NCBI RefSeq assembly: GCF_024679095.1
Contig: NC_066517.1
Coordinates: 19,816,393 to 19,880,392 of the forward strand
Reading direction: 5' to 3'
Source: Eriocheir sinensis
Taxonomy: Eukaryota; Arthropoda; Malacostraca; Decapoda; Varunidae
DNA length: 64,000 bases
The position numbers and the translations under genes were made by a program. The notes under the pieces were generated by a model. That model was not told the origin of the DNA and ran no database searches. It saw only the letters and a program-made list of their open reading frames with translations. Positions within the stretch are counted from its first letter, which is position 1. Every line of letters begins with the position of its first letter. Below, piece after piece: positions 1 to 10,230 of the stretch.

Positions 1-65
1 AAAGATAGCGACAAGCTGCCTGTGGGAGCACAGCTGAAGGCAGCCACACTCACCGCGATCTTCAT
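1..65 (-). CDS. Copy 0, partial: exon 1 of repeat-peptide precursor
   Basis: Only the 5' end of this copy is in the window. The coding part of exon 1 is 54..65 (Met-Lys-Ile-Ala), followed on the minus strand by a GTGAGT splice donor and the start of the intron at 1..53. Exon 2 would lie beyond the left edge. The sequence is the same as exon 1 of the complete copies, so the array continues leftward. Whether this copy is intact cannot be judged. Confidence 0.75.
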   Translation of the reverse strand, partial: MKIAVSVAAFSCAPTGSLSLS

Positions 66-97
66 GTCGACCAGGTGGAGAGACCAGCTTCGACTGT

Positions 98-127
98 ACT
101 GACTCCCGCCGCCGGGCCGCTTATATA
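98..127 (-). promoter_or_regulatory. Core promoter of copy 0 (TATA box and initiator)
   Basis: On the minus strand TATATAAG (120..127) precedes a TCAGT initiator (98..102); the likely start site is near 100. This gives a 5' UTR of about 35 nt before the ATG at 63..65. TATA-to-initiator spacing is the same in all ten copies. Confidence 0.7.
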
Positions 128-829
128 CCGCGCCGCGTGAGGCCAGGGTCGCCCGACAGTTTTCTCCCCAGCTTGGCTCATCGGCTTTTCCGGAGGGAGG
201 AGGCAGGGGCGCCATGGCCAAAGTTACGTGTTGCTGACAGCCTAGGCTGCCTCTCTCCCTCCAACTCGTCCAGGAGAGTCCTTCTCTGGTACATCAACCA
301 TCCTCCCTCGTCTGTTCCATCTCCAATGACAGTCCTTCCCTGTGACAATGTAACATACCTCCTCCTCCTCCTCCTCCTCCTACTCCTCCTATTCCTCCTC
401 CTCCTCCTATTCCTCCTCCACTGCCTCCTTTTCTTCCTCCTCCTATTCCATAACTGCGTTCATGCGTTGTGAGAGACGGAGTTGTTGCACGAGGCACGGA
501 CATACAAACATGATCATTTGTGTACAGGCTGCGTTGGTGACTCAGCCAGCACGAACTATATAGCGTATCGTCACTTCTGCACAACAAGACGAGATGCTGC
601 AAAGGAACTAAAGGTCATCCACCCCTCCACGTGACTCCAGGACACGAGGGCAGTTCCAGCCGGAACAGGCGCGCTCCCTTCCTCCAGCCAAGGTATCCCA
701 TGCACACTCACTCAACAACACTAATGAATATTCTGGGCTGCGAGAGGGCTTCTACTTTTTCTTCTCCTTTTTCTTCTACCTCTTCTTCATTTACTTCTTC
801 TTTTTGTTCTTCATCAAAATAATCATCTT

Positions 830-863
<34 letters not shown>

Positions 864-1006
864 TTGATCTTGTCCTTGTTCTTCCTCTACCTCACATTTC
901 TTGCCTTTCTATTTGAATCAACTTTCTGTATCAACAAAAAAAAAACCATTGGAAGAAGAAGTAAGAAGACATAATAATAGGCTGAGTGACGTCAATGGTA
1001 ACACAC
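128..1006. other. Non-coding upstream region of copy 0
   Basis: Up to about 300 this resembles the promoter-proximal DNA of the other units, then it diverges. A (CTC)n-rich tract lies at 357..450 and a (TCA)n run at 830..862. The stretch 451..829 is unlike the internal spacers and shows no gene. The short reading frames here come from the triplet repeats. Confidence 0.6.
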
Positions 1007-1903
1007 GAACAGGTAAATAGCAAAACAGGTAAATAGCAAAACAGGTAAATAGTAAAACAGGTAAACAGCACAACAGATAAATAGTAAAACAGGTAAACAT
1101 CACAACAGGTAAATAGTAAAACAGGTTAATAGCAAAACAGGTAAATAATAAAACATGTAAATAGCAAAACAGGTAAATAATAAAACAGGTAAATAGCAGA
1201 ACAGGTAAATAATAAAACAGGTAAACAGCAAAACAGGTAAATAATAAAACAGGTAAGTAATAAAATAGGTAAATAGCAAAACAGGAACAGCAAAACAGGT
1301 AAATAATAAAGCAGGTAAACAGCAAAACAGGTAAATAGCAAAACAGGTAAATAATAAAACAGGTAAACAGCAAAACAGGTAAATAGCAAAACAGGTAAAT
1401 AATACAACAGGTAAACAGCAAAACAGGTAAATAATAAAACAGGTAAACAGCAAAACAGGTAAATAATGAAACAGGTAAACAGCAAAACAGGTAAATAATA
1501 AAACAGGTAAACAGCAAAACAGGTAAATAATAAAACAGGTAAACAGCAAAACAGGTAAACAGCAAAACAGGTAAATAATAAAACAGGTAAACAGCAAAAC
1601 AGGTAAATAGCAAAACAAGTAAACAGCAAAACAGGTAAATAGCAAAACAAGTAAACAGCAAAACAGGTAAATAGCAAAACAGGTAAATAGCAAAACAAGT
1701 AAACAGCAAAAGAGGTAAACAGCAAAACAGGTAAACAGCAAAACAGGTAAATAATAAAACAGGTAAACAGCAAAACAGGTAAATAGCAAAACAACTAAAC
1801 AGCAAAACAGGTGAATAGCAAAACAAGTAAACAGCAAAACAGGTAAATAGCAAAACAGGTAAATAGCAAAACAGGTAAACAACAAAACAGGTAAATAGTA
1901 AAA
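1007..1903. repeat. 15-bp minisatellite, left half
   Basis: About 60 tandem monomers with plus-strand forms AAACAGGTAAATAGC, AAACAGGTAAACAGC and AAACAGGTAAATAAT. AAATAGC and AAACAGC forms predominate, and there are occasional longer or shorter monomers. The array is interrupted by a LINE fragment and resumes at 2538. The long Leu/Phe/Cys/Tyr-rich minus-strand reading frames across it result from a 15-bp (five-codon) period and are not genes. Confidence 0.95.
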
Positions 1904-2537
1904 CAGCTTCCTCGAGGCTGGGCGTTCTGTACCGTCTCCGCCAGTTCTTCTCCCCCGCACAGTTGCTGTCCATTTACAGGGGCCTTGTCCGCCCTCGTAT
2001 GGAGTATGCATCTCATGTGTGGGGGAGGTCCACTCAAACAGCTCTCCTTGACAAAGTGGAATCAAAGGCTCTTCGTCTCATCAGCTCTACTTCTCAAATT
2101 GATGGTCTTCTACCTCTCAAATTTCGCCGCCATGTTGCCCCTCTTTCTATCTTCTAACGATATTTTCATGCTGACTGCTCTTCTGAACTTGCTAACTGCA
2201 TGCCTCCCCCGCTCCCGCGGCCCCGCTGCACAAGACTTGCTACTCATGCTCATCCCTATAATGTCCAAACCCCTTATGCAAGAGTTAACCAGCATCTTCA
2301 CTCTTTCATCCCTCACTCTGATAAACTCTGGAACAATCTTCCTTCATCTGTATTTCCTCCTGCCTATGACTTGAACTCTTTCAAGAGGAGGGTATCAGGA
2401 CACCTCTCCTCCCGAAATTGACCTCTGATTTCGAACACTCCTTTAACCTCTGTTCTGGAGCAGTAAGTAGCGGGCCTTTTTTTTTTCATTTTTTCATAAC
2501 GCCCTTGCACTGTCTCCATAGCTGTAAAAAAAAAAAA
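1904..2537 (+). mobile_element. 5'-truncated LINE fragment inside the minisatellite
   Basis: Plus-strand remnant of a non-LTR retrotransposon. It matches the last 640 bp or so of the LINE at 12133..13683 and ends in a poly(A) tract at about 2526..2537. The broken coding sequence retains the region after the reverse transcriptase core, with a YRGLVRPRMEYASHVWG-like motif, LPLKFRR and a C-terminal LWNNLPSSVFPPAYDLNSFK. Frame changes between about 1963 and 2421 show it is dead. The 15-bp repeat flanks it on both sides, so it inserted into an existing array. Confidence 0.85.
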
Positions 2538-3397
2538 GTAAATAATAAAGCAGGTTAATAGTAATACAGTTAAATAGTAAAACAGGTAAATAATAAAACA
2601 GGTAAACAGCAAAACAGGTAAATAATAAAACAGGTAAACAGCAAAACAGGTAAATAATAAAACAGGGAAACAGCAAAACAGGTAAATAAAAAAACAGGTA
2701 AATAGCAAAACAGGTAAATAGTAAAACAGGGAAACAGCAAAACAGGTAAATAATAAAACAGGGAAACAGCAAAACAGGTAAATAATAAAACAGGTAAACA
2801 GCAAAACAGGTAAATAATAAAACAGGGAAACAGCAAAACAGGTAAATAAAAAAACAGGTAAACAGCAAAACAGGTAAATAGTAAAACAGGGAAACAGCAA
2901 AACAGGTAAATAATAAAACAGGGAAACAGCAAAACAGGTAAATAATAAAACAGGAAAACAGCAAAACAGGTAAATAGTAAAACAGGGAAACAGCAAAACA
3001 GGTAAATAATAAAACAGGAAAACAGCAAAACAGGTAAATAGTAAAACAGGGAAACAGCAAAACAGGTAAATAGTAAAACAGGGAAACAGCAAAACAGGTA
3101 AATAATAAAACAGGTAAACAGCAAAACAGGTAAATAATAAAACAGGTAAACAGCAAAACAGGTAAATAATAAAACAGGTAAACAGCAAAACAGGTAAATA
3201 GTAAAACAGGGAAACAGCAAAACAGGTAAATAATAAAACAGGTAAACAGCAAAACAGGTAAATAATAAAACAGGTAAACAGCAAAACAGGTAAATAATAA
3301 AACAGGGAAACAGCAAAACAGGTAAATAGTAAAACAGGGAAACAGCAAAACAGGTAAATAATAAAACAGGGAAACAGCAAAACAGGTAAATAGTAAG
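2538..3397. repeat. 15-bp minisatellite, right half
   Basis: About 57 monomers of the same family as 1007..1903, many alternating AAACAGGTAAATAAT with AAACAGGTAAACAGC or AAACAGGGAAACAGC as a 30-bp dimer. The GGGAAAC form is common here and absent from the left half, so the halves have been homogenised separately since the LINE split them. Confidence 0.95.
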
Positions 3398-3800
3398 ACA
3401 ACGAAAGCAAAAGAGAATTGATCAATACAAAAAGAGAAAGGTTCCCCTCGATAAAGGGAAAAAAATAAGGACATGATAAAAATCTGAAAAAAGATAACTT
3501 CCGGAAAGGAGGAAATGGAAAAGACAATGAAAACAAAGGGAAAATCAGTACACAAAACCGAGATATTTTCCGCTTGAAATAAATATAAAAAACTACAAGA
3601 ATGAGAAAGAATTGGAAAGTTGTTGAGTTTCCTTACGCCTCCCCTCGCTTCCTTGTTCTCCCCTCCCCAACCTCCCTTCCGTTCTCTCTTGCACAACCTT
3701 CCCGGGACTCGAGGCAACACCCAAGCTAATTTTTACACACAAGAAGGGAAGGCGAGGGAGGAGCTGGAAATGAGATAGGTAAAGTGTTGAATATTTCTCC
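3398..3800. other. Array-edge spacer segment, non-coding
   Basis: No gene is visible. This segment is missing from the internal spacers but reappears on the far side of the array at about 51,645..51,705 and 51,885..52,205. The parts around 3540..3780 match those positions closely, including a C-rich stretch and a run ending GGAGGAGCTGGAAATGAG. Confidence 0.7.
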
Positions 3801-4233
3801 TTTTCTCTACGTTAGTTTCAATTTGTCACCCTCCTCTTCTTCCATCTTCTTCAACTCTTCCTCCTACTTCTTCTTCTACTTCTCTCCTTCCTCCTCCTCC
3901 TCTTCCTCCTCCACTCCTAGCATTTCTATTCTTCTCCTCGCACTCTTAACAAAACAAACATTCAGATATCGGAGTCATTCAGGGAAAATAAAGACGGAAG
4001 AAACAAAGCCAAGAAAAGTGGGAATTGAGAAAAAAAAATGAAAATCGAGAAACAAAGCGATATGGCAATAATGAAGCGGCCGATCGGTGACTGACACACC
4101 GGAGAGTTAACTGACTATACTGATTTTTTGAACGGTTTGATAATTTAACCCTTGACTCGCCACACTTCAGAACAGCAATTAAATATTAATAAAAAATAAA
4201 TAAAAGCACGCCTGGCATTATAATTCTCCGTCT

Positions 4234-4324
<91 letters not shown>

Positions 4325-4902
4325 ACGATAATAACGAGCTCACATTTTCTTCTCCGTAATTTCTTTTTTATCGTCGTCCTTTATTCATCTATTCTTTTTT
4401 TTTTCCATCCCTCCTCCTCTTACTTCTCCTCCTCCTACTTCTCTTCCTCCTCCTCCTCCTCCTTCTCCTCCTCCACTTCCTCCTTTTCCTCTTCTTTGCT
4501 CACCTGTTCACAAATAATCAAGTTACACAGAACACAAAAAGGTGACCTTGCTCAATCAGGTAATTTGTGCTACTAGTAAGGAGAAGAAGAGGAGGAGTAG
4601 GAAGAAGAGGAGGAGGAGGACGAGAATGAGGAGAAGGTAATGGAGAAGGTAATGGAGGAGGTAATGGAGGAGGAGGAGGAGGAGGAGGAGGAGGAGGAGG
4701 AGGAGGAGGAGGAGGAGGAGGAAAAGGAGCTGGAGAAAGAAGGAGGGATTAGGAAGGGGAGGAGGAGGAGGAGGAGGATGACGAGGAAATGGATACGATA
4801 AGAGGAGAAAATTAAGAGGGAAAGTGAGCGTAATTTTTCCTCTCAAGACGATTTGTGGGTTTGATCCTTTGACTTGTTTACTTACCTAATTGAACCAGAA
4901 GG

Positions 4903-4904
<2 letters not shown>
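3801..4904. repeat. Microsatellite-rich spacer: CTC tract, (CT)n and GAG tract
   Basis: Pyrimidine-rich triplets at 3825..3930, a unique block at 3940..4240 conserved in all spacers, (CT)n at 4244..4323, pyrimidine triplets at 4400..4500, then a GAG-rich purine tract at 4570..4790. The CTC and GAG arms with the sequence between them form a foldback. No coding capacity beyond low-complexity frames. Confidence 0.8.

Positions 4905-4965
<61 letters not shown>
4905..4965. repeat. (GT)n microsatellite
   Basis: About 30 GT dinucleotides with one C interruption near the start, just beyond the SINE's 3' end. Confidence 0.95.
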
Positions 4966-4969
<4 letters not shown>

Positions 4970-4986
4970 TCAAGACTGGACTGTAC

Positions 4987-5309
4987 TTTTTTTTTAAGTC
5001 ATAGTCGCCGGTAGACTTTCTTCAGGGCGATGGTGGTCAGCCCAAGCCCGTCATGGCGCAGGCAAGTGTTTATAGTGGCGCCATCTTTTCTTGGCTCATG
5101 CTGTCCCCCGGAGCTCATCCTTGAATCACTTGGACGGTTCCTCTAAAGTCCGGGTTCATGGGTGGTCTTCAGGCCAGCATGTGGGTAGTCTTAGGCCTCT
5201 CGCCGGTGATTATAAAATTAATGTTGGTAGCTACGGATTCGAACCCGGACCGTCCACAACAAGGTGAATGAGAGGCCCGCACGATAACCACCCAGCCTCC
5301 GCCTCCCAT
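4987..5309 (-). mobile_element. tRNA-derived SINE upstream of copy 1's 3' end
   Basis: Minus-strand SINE. The tRNA-like head lies at high coordinates with an A-box-like TGGTTATCGTGCGGG and a B box GGTTCGAATCC at 5235..5245; the A-rich tail is at 4987..4995. The body contains a motif about GATGGCGCCACTATAAACAC that is also found in the SINE at 55357..55710, so they are one family. This copy has CAACAAGGTG where most others have the CGCGG form. Confidence 0.8.
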
Positions 5310-5521
5310 GCTATATTTTCTATAGTGTCAGTAGCTTTTATAAATATGTTTTTACAAACGAAATCATAGCAAAAGTCTAAATTAGCATAATATTTCTTTC
5401 ATTTCATCCCTGGTGGCGTTCCTCATTCCAGATTTTAATATATGGAAAGAAAACGAGGCAACAAGCCGTTGCTAACTACTTCTTACTGTAGGAAGGAAAA
5501 CAAATCTTTAAAGAGCCGCTC

Positions 5522-5527
5522 TTTATT
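5522..5527 (-). terminator. Polyadenylation signal of copy 1
   Basis: AATAAA on the minus strand, 48 nt after the stop codon. It overlaps a 15-nt palindrome (5510..5524, AAAGAGC-G-GCTCTTT on the minus strand) that is conserved in all copies. Confidence 0.7.
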
Positions 5528-5574
5528 TTAGAGTATTCGTGAACGTTCGTAAGACAGTCGAAAGGGCTGTAGCA

Positions 5575-6506
5575 TTACCGTCCGTACCCATAGCCATAGC
5601 TGGGGCGGTAGTAGCTGTTGTGTCTGTATCCGAATCCGGGCTCAGCCTCAGCCTCGGGCTCAGCGCTCCTCTTGCCGATGTAATGACCGCCATGGCCATA
5701 GCTGGGGCGGTAGTAGCTGTTGTGTCTGTATCCGAATCCGGGCTCAGCCTCAGCTTCGGGCTCAGCGCTCCTCTTGCCGATGTAATGACCGCCATGGCCA
5801 TAGCTGGGGCGGTAGTAGTGGGTGTTGTATCCGTATCCGAATCCAGGCTCAGCCTCAGCTTCGGGCTCAGCGCTCCTCTTGCCGATGTAATGACCGCCAT
5901 GGCCATAGCTGGGGCGGTAGTAGTGGGTGTTGTATCCGTATCCGAATCCAGGCTCAGCCTCAGCCTCGGGCTCAGCGCTCCTCTTGCCGATGTAATGACC
6001 GCCATGGCCATAGCTGGGGCGGTAGTAGCTGCCGTGTCCGTATCCGAATCCGGGCTCAGCCTCAGCTTCGGGCTCAGCGCTCCTCTTGCCGATGTAATGA
6101 CCGCCATGGCCATAGCTGGGGCGGTAGTAGCTGCTGTGTCCGTATCTGAATCCGGGCTCAGCCTCAGCCACGGGTTCGGCGCTCACTGCCAGAAGGCAGA
6201 AGCCCACCAGGACGGTAGCTACAGCCTGCGAGGAAGAAAAGGAAGAATAAGTCACGTCCAGAGGCACGCAGCTCCCCTCGACCTAACAGCCCTACGGCGG
6301 GGCTGCGGGAGGCACCTCCAAGGAGAAAAAGATTCAACTTAGCAATAAACTCTAGCAGCAACAAATGTAGACTCCCGACGCTCTGGTAACTACGGCTCTC
6401 ACGCCCGGGCACCAGCTGCTGCCTGGATGGAGCAAGGACGTAAAGATAGCGACAAGCTGCCTGTGGGAGCACAGCTGAAGGCAGCCACACTCACCGCGAT
6501 CTTCAT
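5575..6506 (-). CDS. Copy 1: secreted repeat-peptide precursor, 220 aa
   Basis: Exon 1 is 6495..6506 (MKIA) and exon 2 is 5575..6225; the 269-bp intron has GTGAGT and CGCAG boundaries. Joining them makes a 20-residue signal peptide ending LLAVSA, which neither exon encodes alone; this fixes the start. Six repeats follow: two HSS/HGS-type, two YNTH-type and two RHNS-type. Five repeats end in Gly-Lys-Arg, and the protein ends YGYGYGR. Each repeat opens with dipeptides ending in Ala or Pro before Gly-Phe. This copy differs from the others in lacking the HNR-type repeat and in having a full-length spacer in its last repeat. Function is unrecognised; release of amidated Gly/Tyr/His-rich peptides is inferred. 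A Gly/Tyr-rich cuticle protein is the alternative, since a tiny first exon interrupting the signal peptide is typical of arthropod cuticle genes. Confidence 0.8.
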
Positions 6507-6538
6507 GTCGACCAGGTGGAGAGACCAGCTTCGACTGT

Positions 6539-6568
6539 ACTGACTCCCGCCGCCGGGCCGCTTATATA
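6539..6568 (-). promoter_or_regulatory. Core promoter of copy 1
   Basis: TATATAAG at 6561..6568 and TCAGT initiator at 6539..6543 on the minus strand; start site near 6541, 5' UTR about 35 nt. Confidence 0.7.
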
Positions 6569-9184
6569 CCGCGCCGCGTGAGGCCAGGGTCGCCCGACAG
6601 TTTTCTCCCCAGCTTGGCTAACCGGCTTTTCCGGAGGGAGGAGGCAGAGGCGCCATGGCCAGTTACGTGTTGCTGACAGCTTCCCTTGCCCCCCTCCCTC
6701 CCACTTGTTCAGGAGAGTCCTTCTCAGGTACATCAGCCATCCTCCCAGCGGCTTCTTCAAGTTGTACAGAACGAAAACAAAGGAGAAAGCTGGACCGTTG
6801 AAAACAAAAAACAGAAGAGCTCATTGAGAATGGAGCAGATATGAGTCAAATGTAGAATGACTATTTCCGTTCAGTTTTTAGGTACAGTAAATCAGCCACA
6901 AAGTAAAACAGCTACATACAAAGACCGCTACATAGTAAAAGACGTAGATAGTAAAAAAGGTACATAGTAAAACAGCTACATAGTAAAATAGCTATATAGT
7001 AAAAGAGCTACGTAGTAAAATAGGCAAATAGAAAAACAGAAAAATAGTACAACAGGCAAATAGTAAAATAAATAAATGGAAAACAATTAAACAATTCATT
7101 ATTAATCGGAAAGAACAGGTTAGCGTGAGATGACAAAATAAAATATGAATCCGGTCTAAGAAATGCCTGAGGAAGAAGGAGGAACCTGACTACTCTGAGA
7201 GAAAAAAACAAAAGACAAAAACAACGATAAAACAGAGAATGTATGATTATCTCTAAAACAAAAGATATGTTAGATAAAAATAGATGAAACTGCAAGGAAG
7301 AAAATAAAATAAAATAAAATATGTACAACATAACACAGAGAAAGGAATAATTAGGTATACATAGCAATAAGAAGGAAGATGAAAGGTGGGAAGCAGAAAG
7401 GCGAGAAGGAGAAGCAGAGAGAAGAATGAAGAAGAAGAAGAAAAGAGAAACAACGACACAGAATAATGAAGGAAGAGAAGAAAGGAAAAGGAAGAGGGAG
7501 GAGGAGAAAAGCGAAAGGAAAGGCAAACAGAAGCATACAGGAGGAGGAGGAAAGAGAAAGATGAATGAGTAGAAGAAAGAAAAGAAGGAAAATAAAGGAA
7601 ATGAGAGAAGCGTGAAATGAAAGGACCGAGATCAATAAAAGAGAAAAAAGGACCAATAAAATATTTTAAGGAGTGGGACTAAGGAACGAAGAGAGATATA
7701 GTGTGTAGCGTGAACAGAAGAACATCATGACAATGGAAATATAAAGAGGAAAAGGAGTGTGCAAGAAGAGGATACAGTACCACATAACACTGCGAGGGAA
7801 AAGGACCTATTCCCAAACAAAGGGAGAGGAAGAGAGGAAGGGAGAAGTGGAGAAATGAAGTGTGTTATCCTCTTCCCTAATACTGTGCCTTACCTAGCAT
7901 CCCACTCCCTATGCTATACTCAATAATGTAAAGGAAGTGGAGAGAAGTGAAGAAGTGTTTCCTTTCTCTGCTAACACACTTCCTCTTCTGGCTGAACCGT
8001 GATGAAAAATAAAGTGTGCAAGGACGGAGGCGAATACAGACGGGAGAAAGTGGAGGCTCTTCTGCAGTGGCCACGCCCTTTGCAAACCCACACGTAGAAG
8101 CGAGGTTGTAGGCAGCGAATGGGAGGATGTAGTGGTCTTGGTGTGATGTCTAAGTTTGGGACAATCAACACAACACATCCTAGTTGCTTACCAGTACCAG
8201 AAGCTGGAGTGAAAGAAGGGAGTGACAGGGAAGGGGGTGAGGAGAGGTAGTGATCTTACTGTGATGACCCGGTAAGTTTTGGACCATCGCTACAACACCA
8301 GAAGTGAGGGTGTTGGAAGAGAAGGAAAGGCTGTAGTGATCTTGGTGTATAGAGGGGATTCCCAACCTGGGGTAATGACCCCAGGACGGATAACTTCATC
8401 TTTCCTGTGGGGTTATGGGGAAACAAAGAGCGACCAAGAAAATCCTAAAAAAATGCCCATTGTATTAGGCCTTAGATTAGGACAGGTTGAATGCCCTTTT
8501 ATGCCCTTTTTTTTCGAATGATATTTACCATTCTGCAGAACCGCACAACGCGTACCGCACTGGGAAAGAAAAGGAATGGGACCGCACTACCGCAACCGCA
8601 CTACTCCGGAAAAAGTACCACACAACCGCAACCTCACTTCTGATTTTTCAGTACCGCGCCCACCTCTGAAAAATGAGTTGGTTAAAGCGTTATTTTTCTC
8701 TCTTTCTCTACAACAGTTTACATTTGTCACCCTCCTCTTCTTGCTTCTTCTTCAACTCCTCCTCCTACCTCTTCTACTCTTTTTCCTCTTCCTCCTCCTT
8801 CTCCTTCTCCTCATCCTCCTCATCCTTTTACTCTTCCTCCACTTCCTTCTTATTCAGCTCCTCCTACTCCTCCCTTCCTAGCAGTTCTATTCTTCTCTTC
8901 ACACTCTAAACAAAACAAACATTCAGATATCGGAATCATTCAGGGAAAATAAAGACGGAAGAAACAAAGTCAAGAAAAGTGGGAATTACAAAAAAATAAA
9001 ATGAAAATCGAGAAACAAAGCGATATGGCAATAATGAAGCGGCCGATCGGTGACTGACACACCGGAGAATTAACTGACTATACTGATTTTTTGAACGGTT
9101 TGATAATTTAACCCTTGACTCGCCACACTTCAGAACAGCAATTAAATATTAATAAAAAATAAATAAAAGCACGCCTGACATTAT

Positions 9185-9289
<105 letters not shown>

Positions 9290-9797
9290 ACGATAATAAT
9301 GAACTCTCATTTTCTTCTCCGTACTTTCTTTTTTATCATCGGATTTTATTCATCCATTCATTTTTCTTTTCATCCCTCCTCCTCTTACTTCTCCTCCTCC
9401 TCCTATTCCTCCTCCTCCTCCTCTTCTTCCTTTTCCTCTTCTTTGCTCACCTGTTCACAAATAATCAAGTTACACAGAACACCAAAAGGTGAACTTGCTC
9501 AATCAGGTAATTTGTGCTACTAGTAAGGAGAAGAGGAGGAGGAGTAGGAAGAAGAGGAGGAGGAGGACGAGAATGAGAGGAGGAGGAGGAGGAGGAGGAG
9601 GAGGAGGAGGAGGAGGAGGAAAAGGAGCTGGAGAAAGAAGGAGGGATTAGGAAGGGGAGGAGGAGGAGGAGGAGGACGAGGAGATGGATACGATAAGAGG
9701 AGAAAATTAAGAGGGAAAGTGAGCGTAATTTTTCCTCTCAAGACGATTTGTGGGTTTGATCCTTTGACTTGTTTACTTACCTAATTGAACCAGAAGG

Positions 9798-9800
<3 letters not shown>

Positions 9801-9886
<86 letters not shown>
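9801..9886. repeat. (GT)n microsatellite
   Basis: About 43 GT dinucleotides with one GC interruption near the left end, shared with the tract at 4905. Confidence 0.95.
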
Positions 9887-9890
<4 letters not shown>

Positions 9891-9907
9891 TCAAGACTGG
9901 ACTGTAC

Positions 9908-10230
9908 TTTTTTTTTAAGTCATAGTCGCCGGTAGACTTTCTTCAGGGCGATGGTGGTCAGCCCAAGCCCGTCATGGCGCAGGCAAGTGTTTATAGTGGC
10001 GCCATCTTTTCTTGGCTCATGCTGTCCCCCGGAGCTCATCCTTGAATCACTTGGACGGTTCCTCTAAAGTCCGGGTTGATGGGTGGTCTTCAGGCCAGCA
10101 TGTGGGTAGTCTTAGGCCTCTCGCCGGTGATTATAAAATTAATGTTGGTAGCTACGGATTCGAACCCGGACCGTCCACAACGCGGTGAATGAGAGGCCCG
10201 CACGATAACCACCCAGCCTCCGCCTCCCAT
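9908..10230 (-). mobile_element. tRNA-derived SINE downstream of copy 2
   Basis: Orthologous position and sequence to the SINE at 4987..5309, with the CAACGCGGTG form next to the B box. It was present before the units duplicated. Confidence 0.8.

Noticed and set aside
918..3720. Minus-strand frames of 222 to 408 codons rich in Leu, Phe, Cys and Tyr, like a multi-pass membrane protein
   Set aside because: They are translations of the 15-bp minisatellite. A period divisible by three keeps all frames open, and parallel frames on the same strand are equally long.
5523..6113. Alternative minus-strand frame, Ser/Thr/Ala-rich (also over the other copies)
   Set aside because: Shifted reading of the same repeats, entered only in frameshifted copies; no start or splice signals of its own.
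5539..6342. Plus-strand frame over gene copy 1, with homologues of up to 433 codons over the other copies
   Set aside because: Antisense shadow of the repeat. It lacks a signal peptide and splice logic, and the minus-strand gene has promoter, intron and polyadenylation signal.
6503..6760. 85-codon and 108-codon minus-strand frames over the promoter and first intron
   Set aside because: They span the TATA box, the start site or the intron and cross the splice donor; spliced exon 1 explains the ATG better.
7909..8178. Conserved 84-99-codon minus-strand frame in the internal spacers
   Set aside because: It is present in all internal spacers because the DNA is duplicated. Small indels change its frame between units (for example near 20050 and 40175), and it has no motif or signal.
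8576..8909. Leu- and Ser-rich plus-strand frames over CTC tracts, also in the other spacers
   Set aside because: Low-complexity translation of pyrimidine triplet repeats with unit-to-unit length changes.
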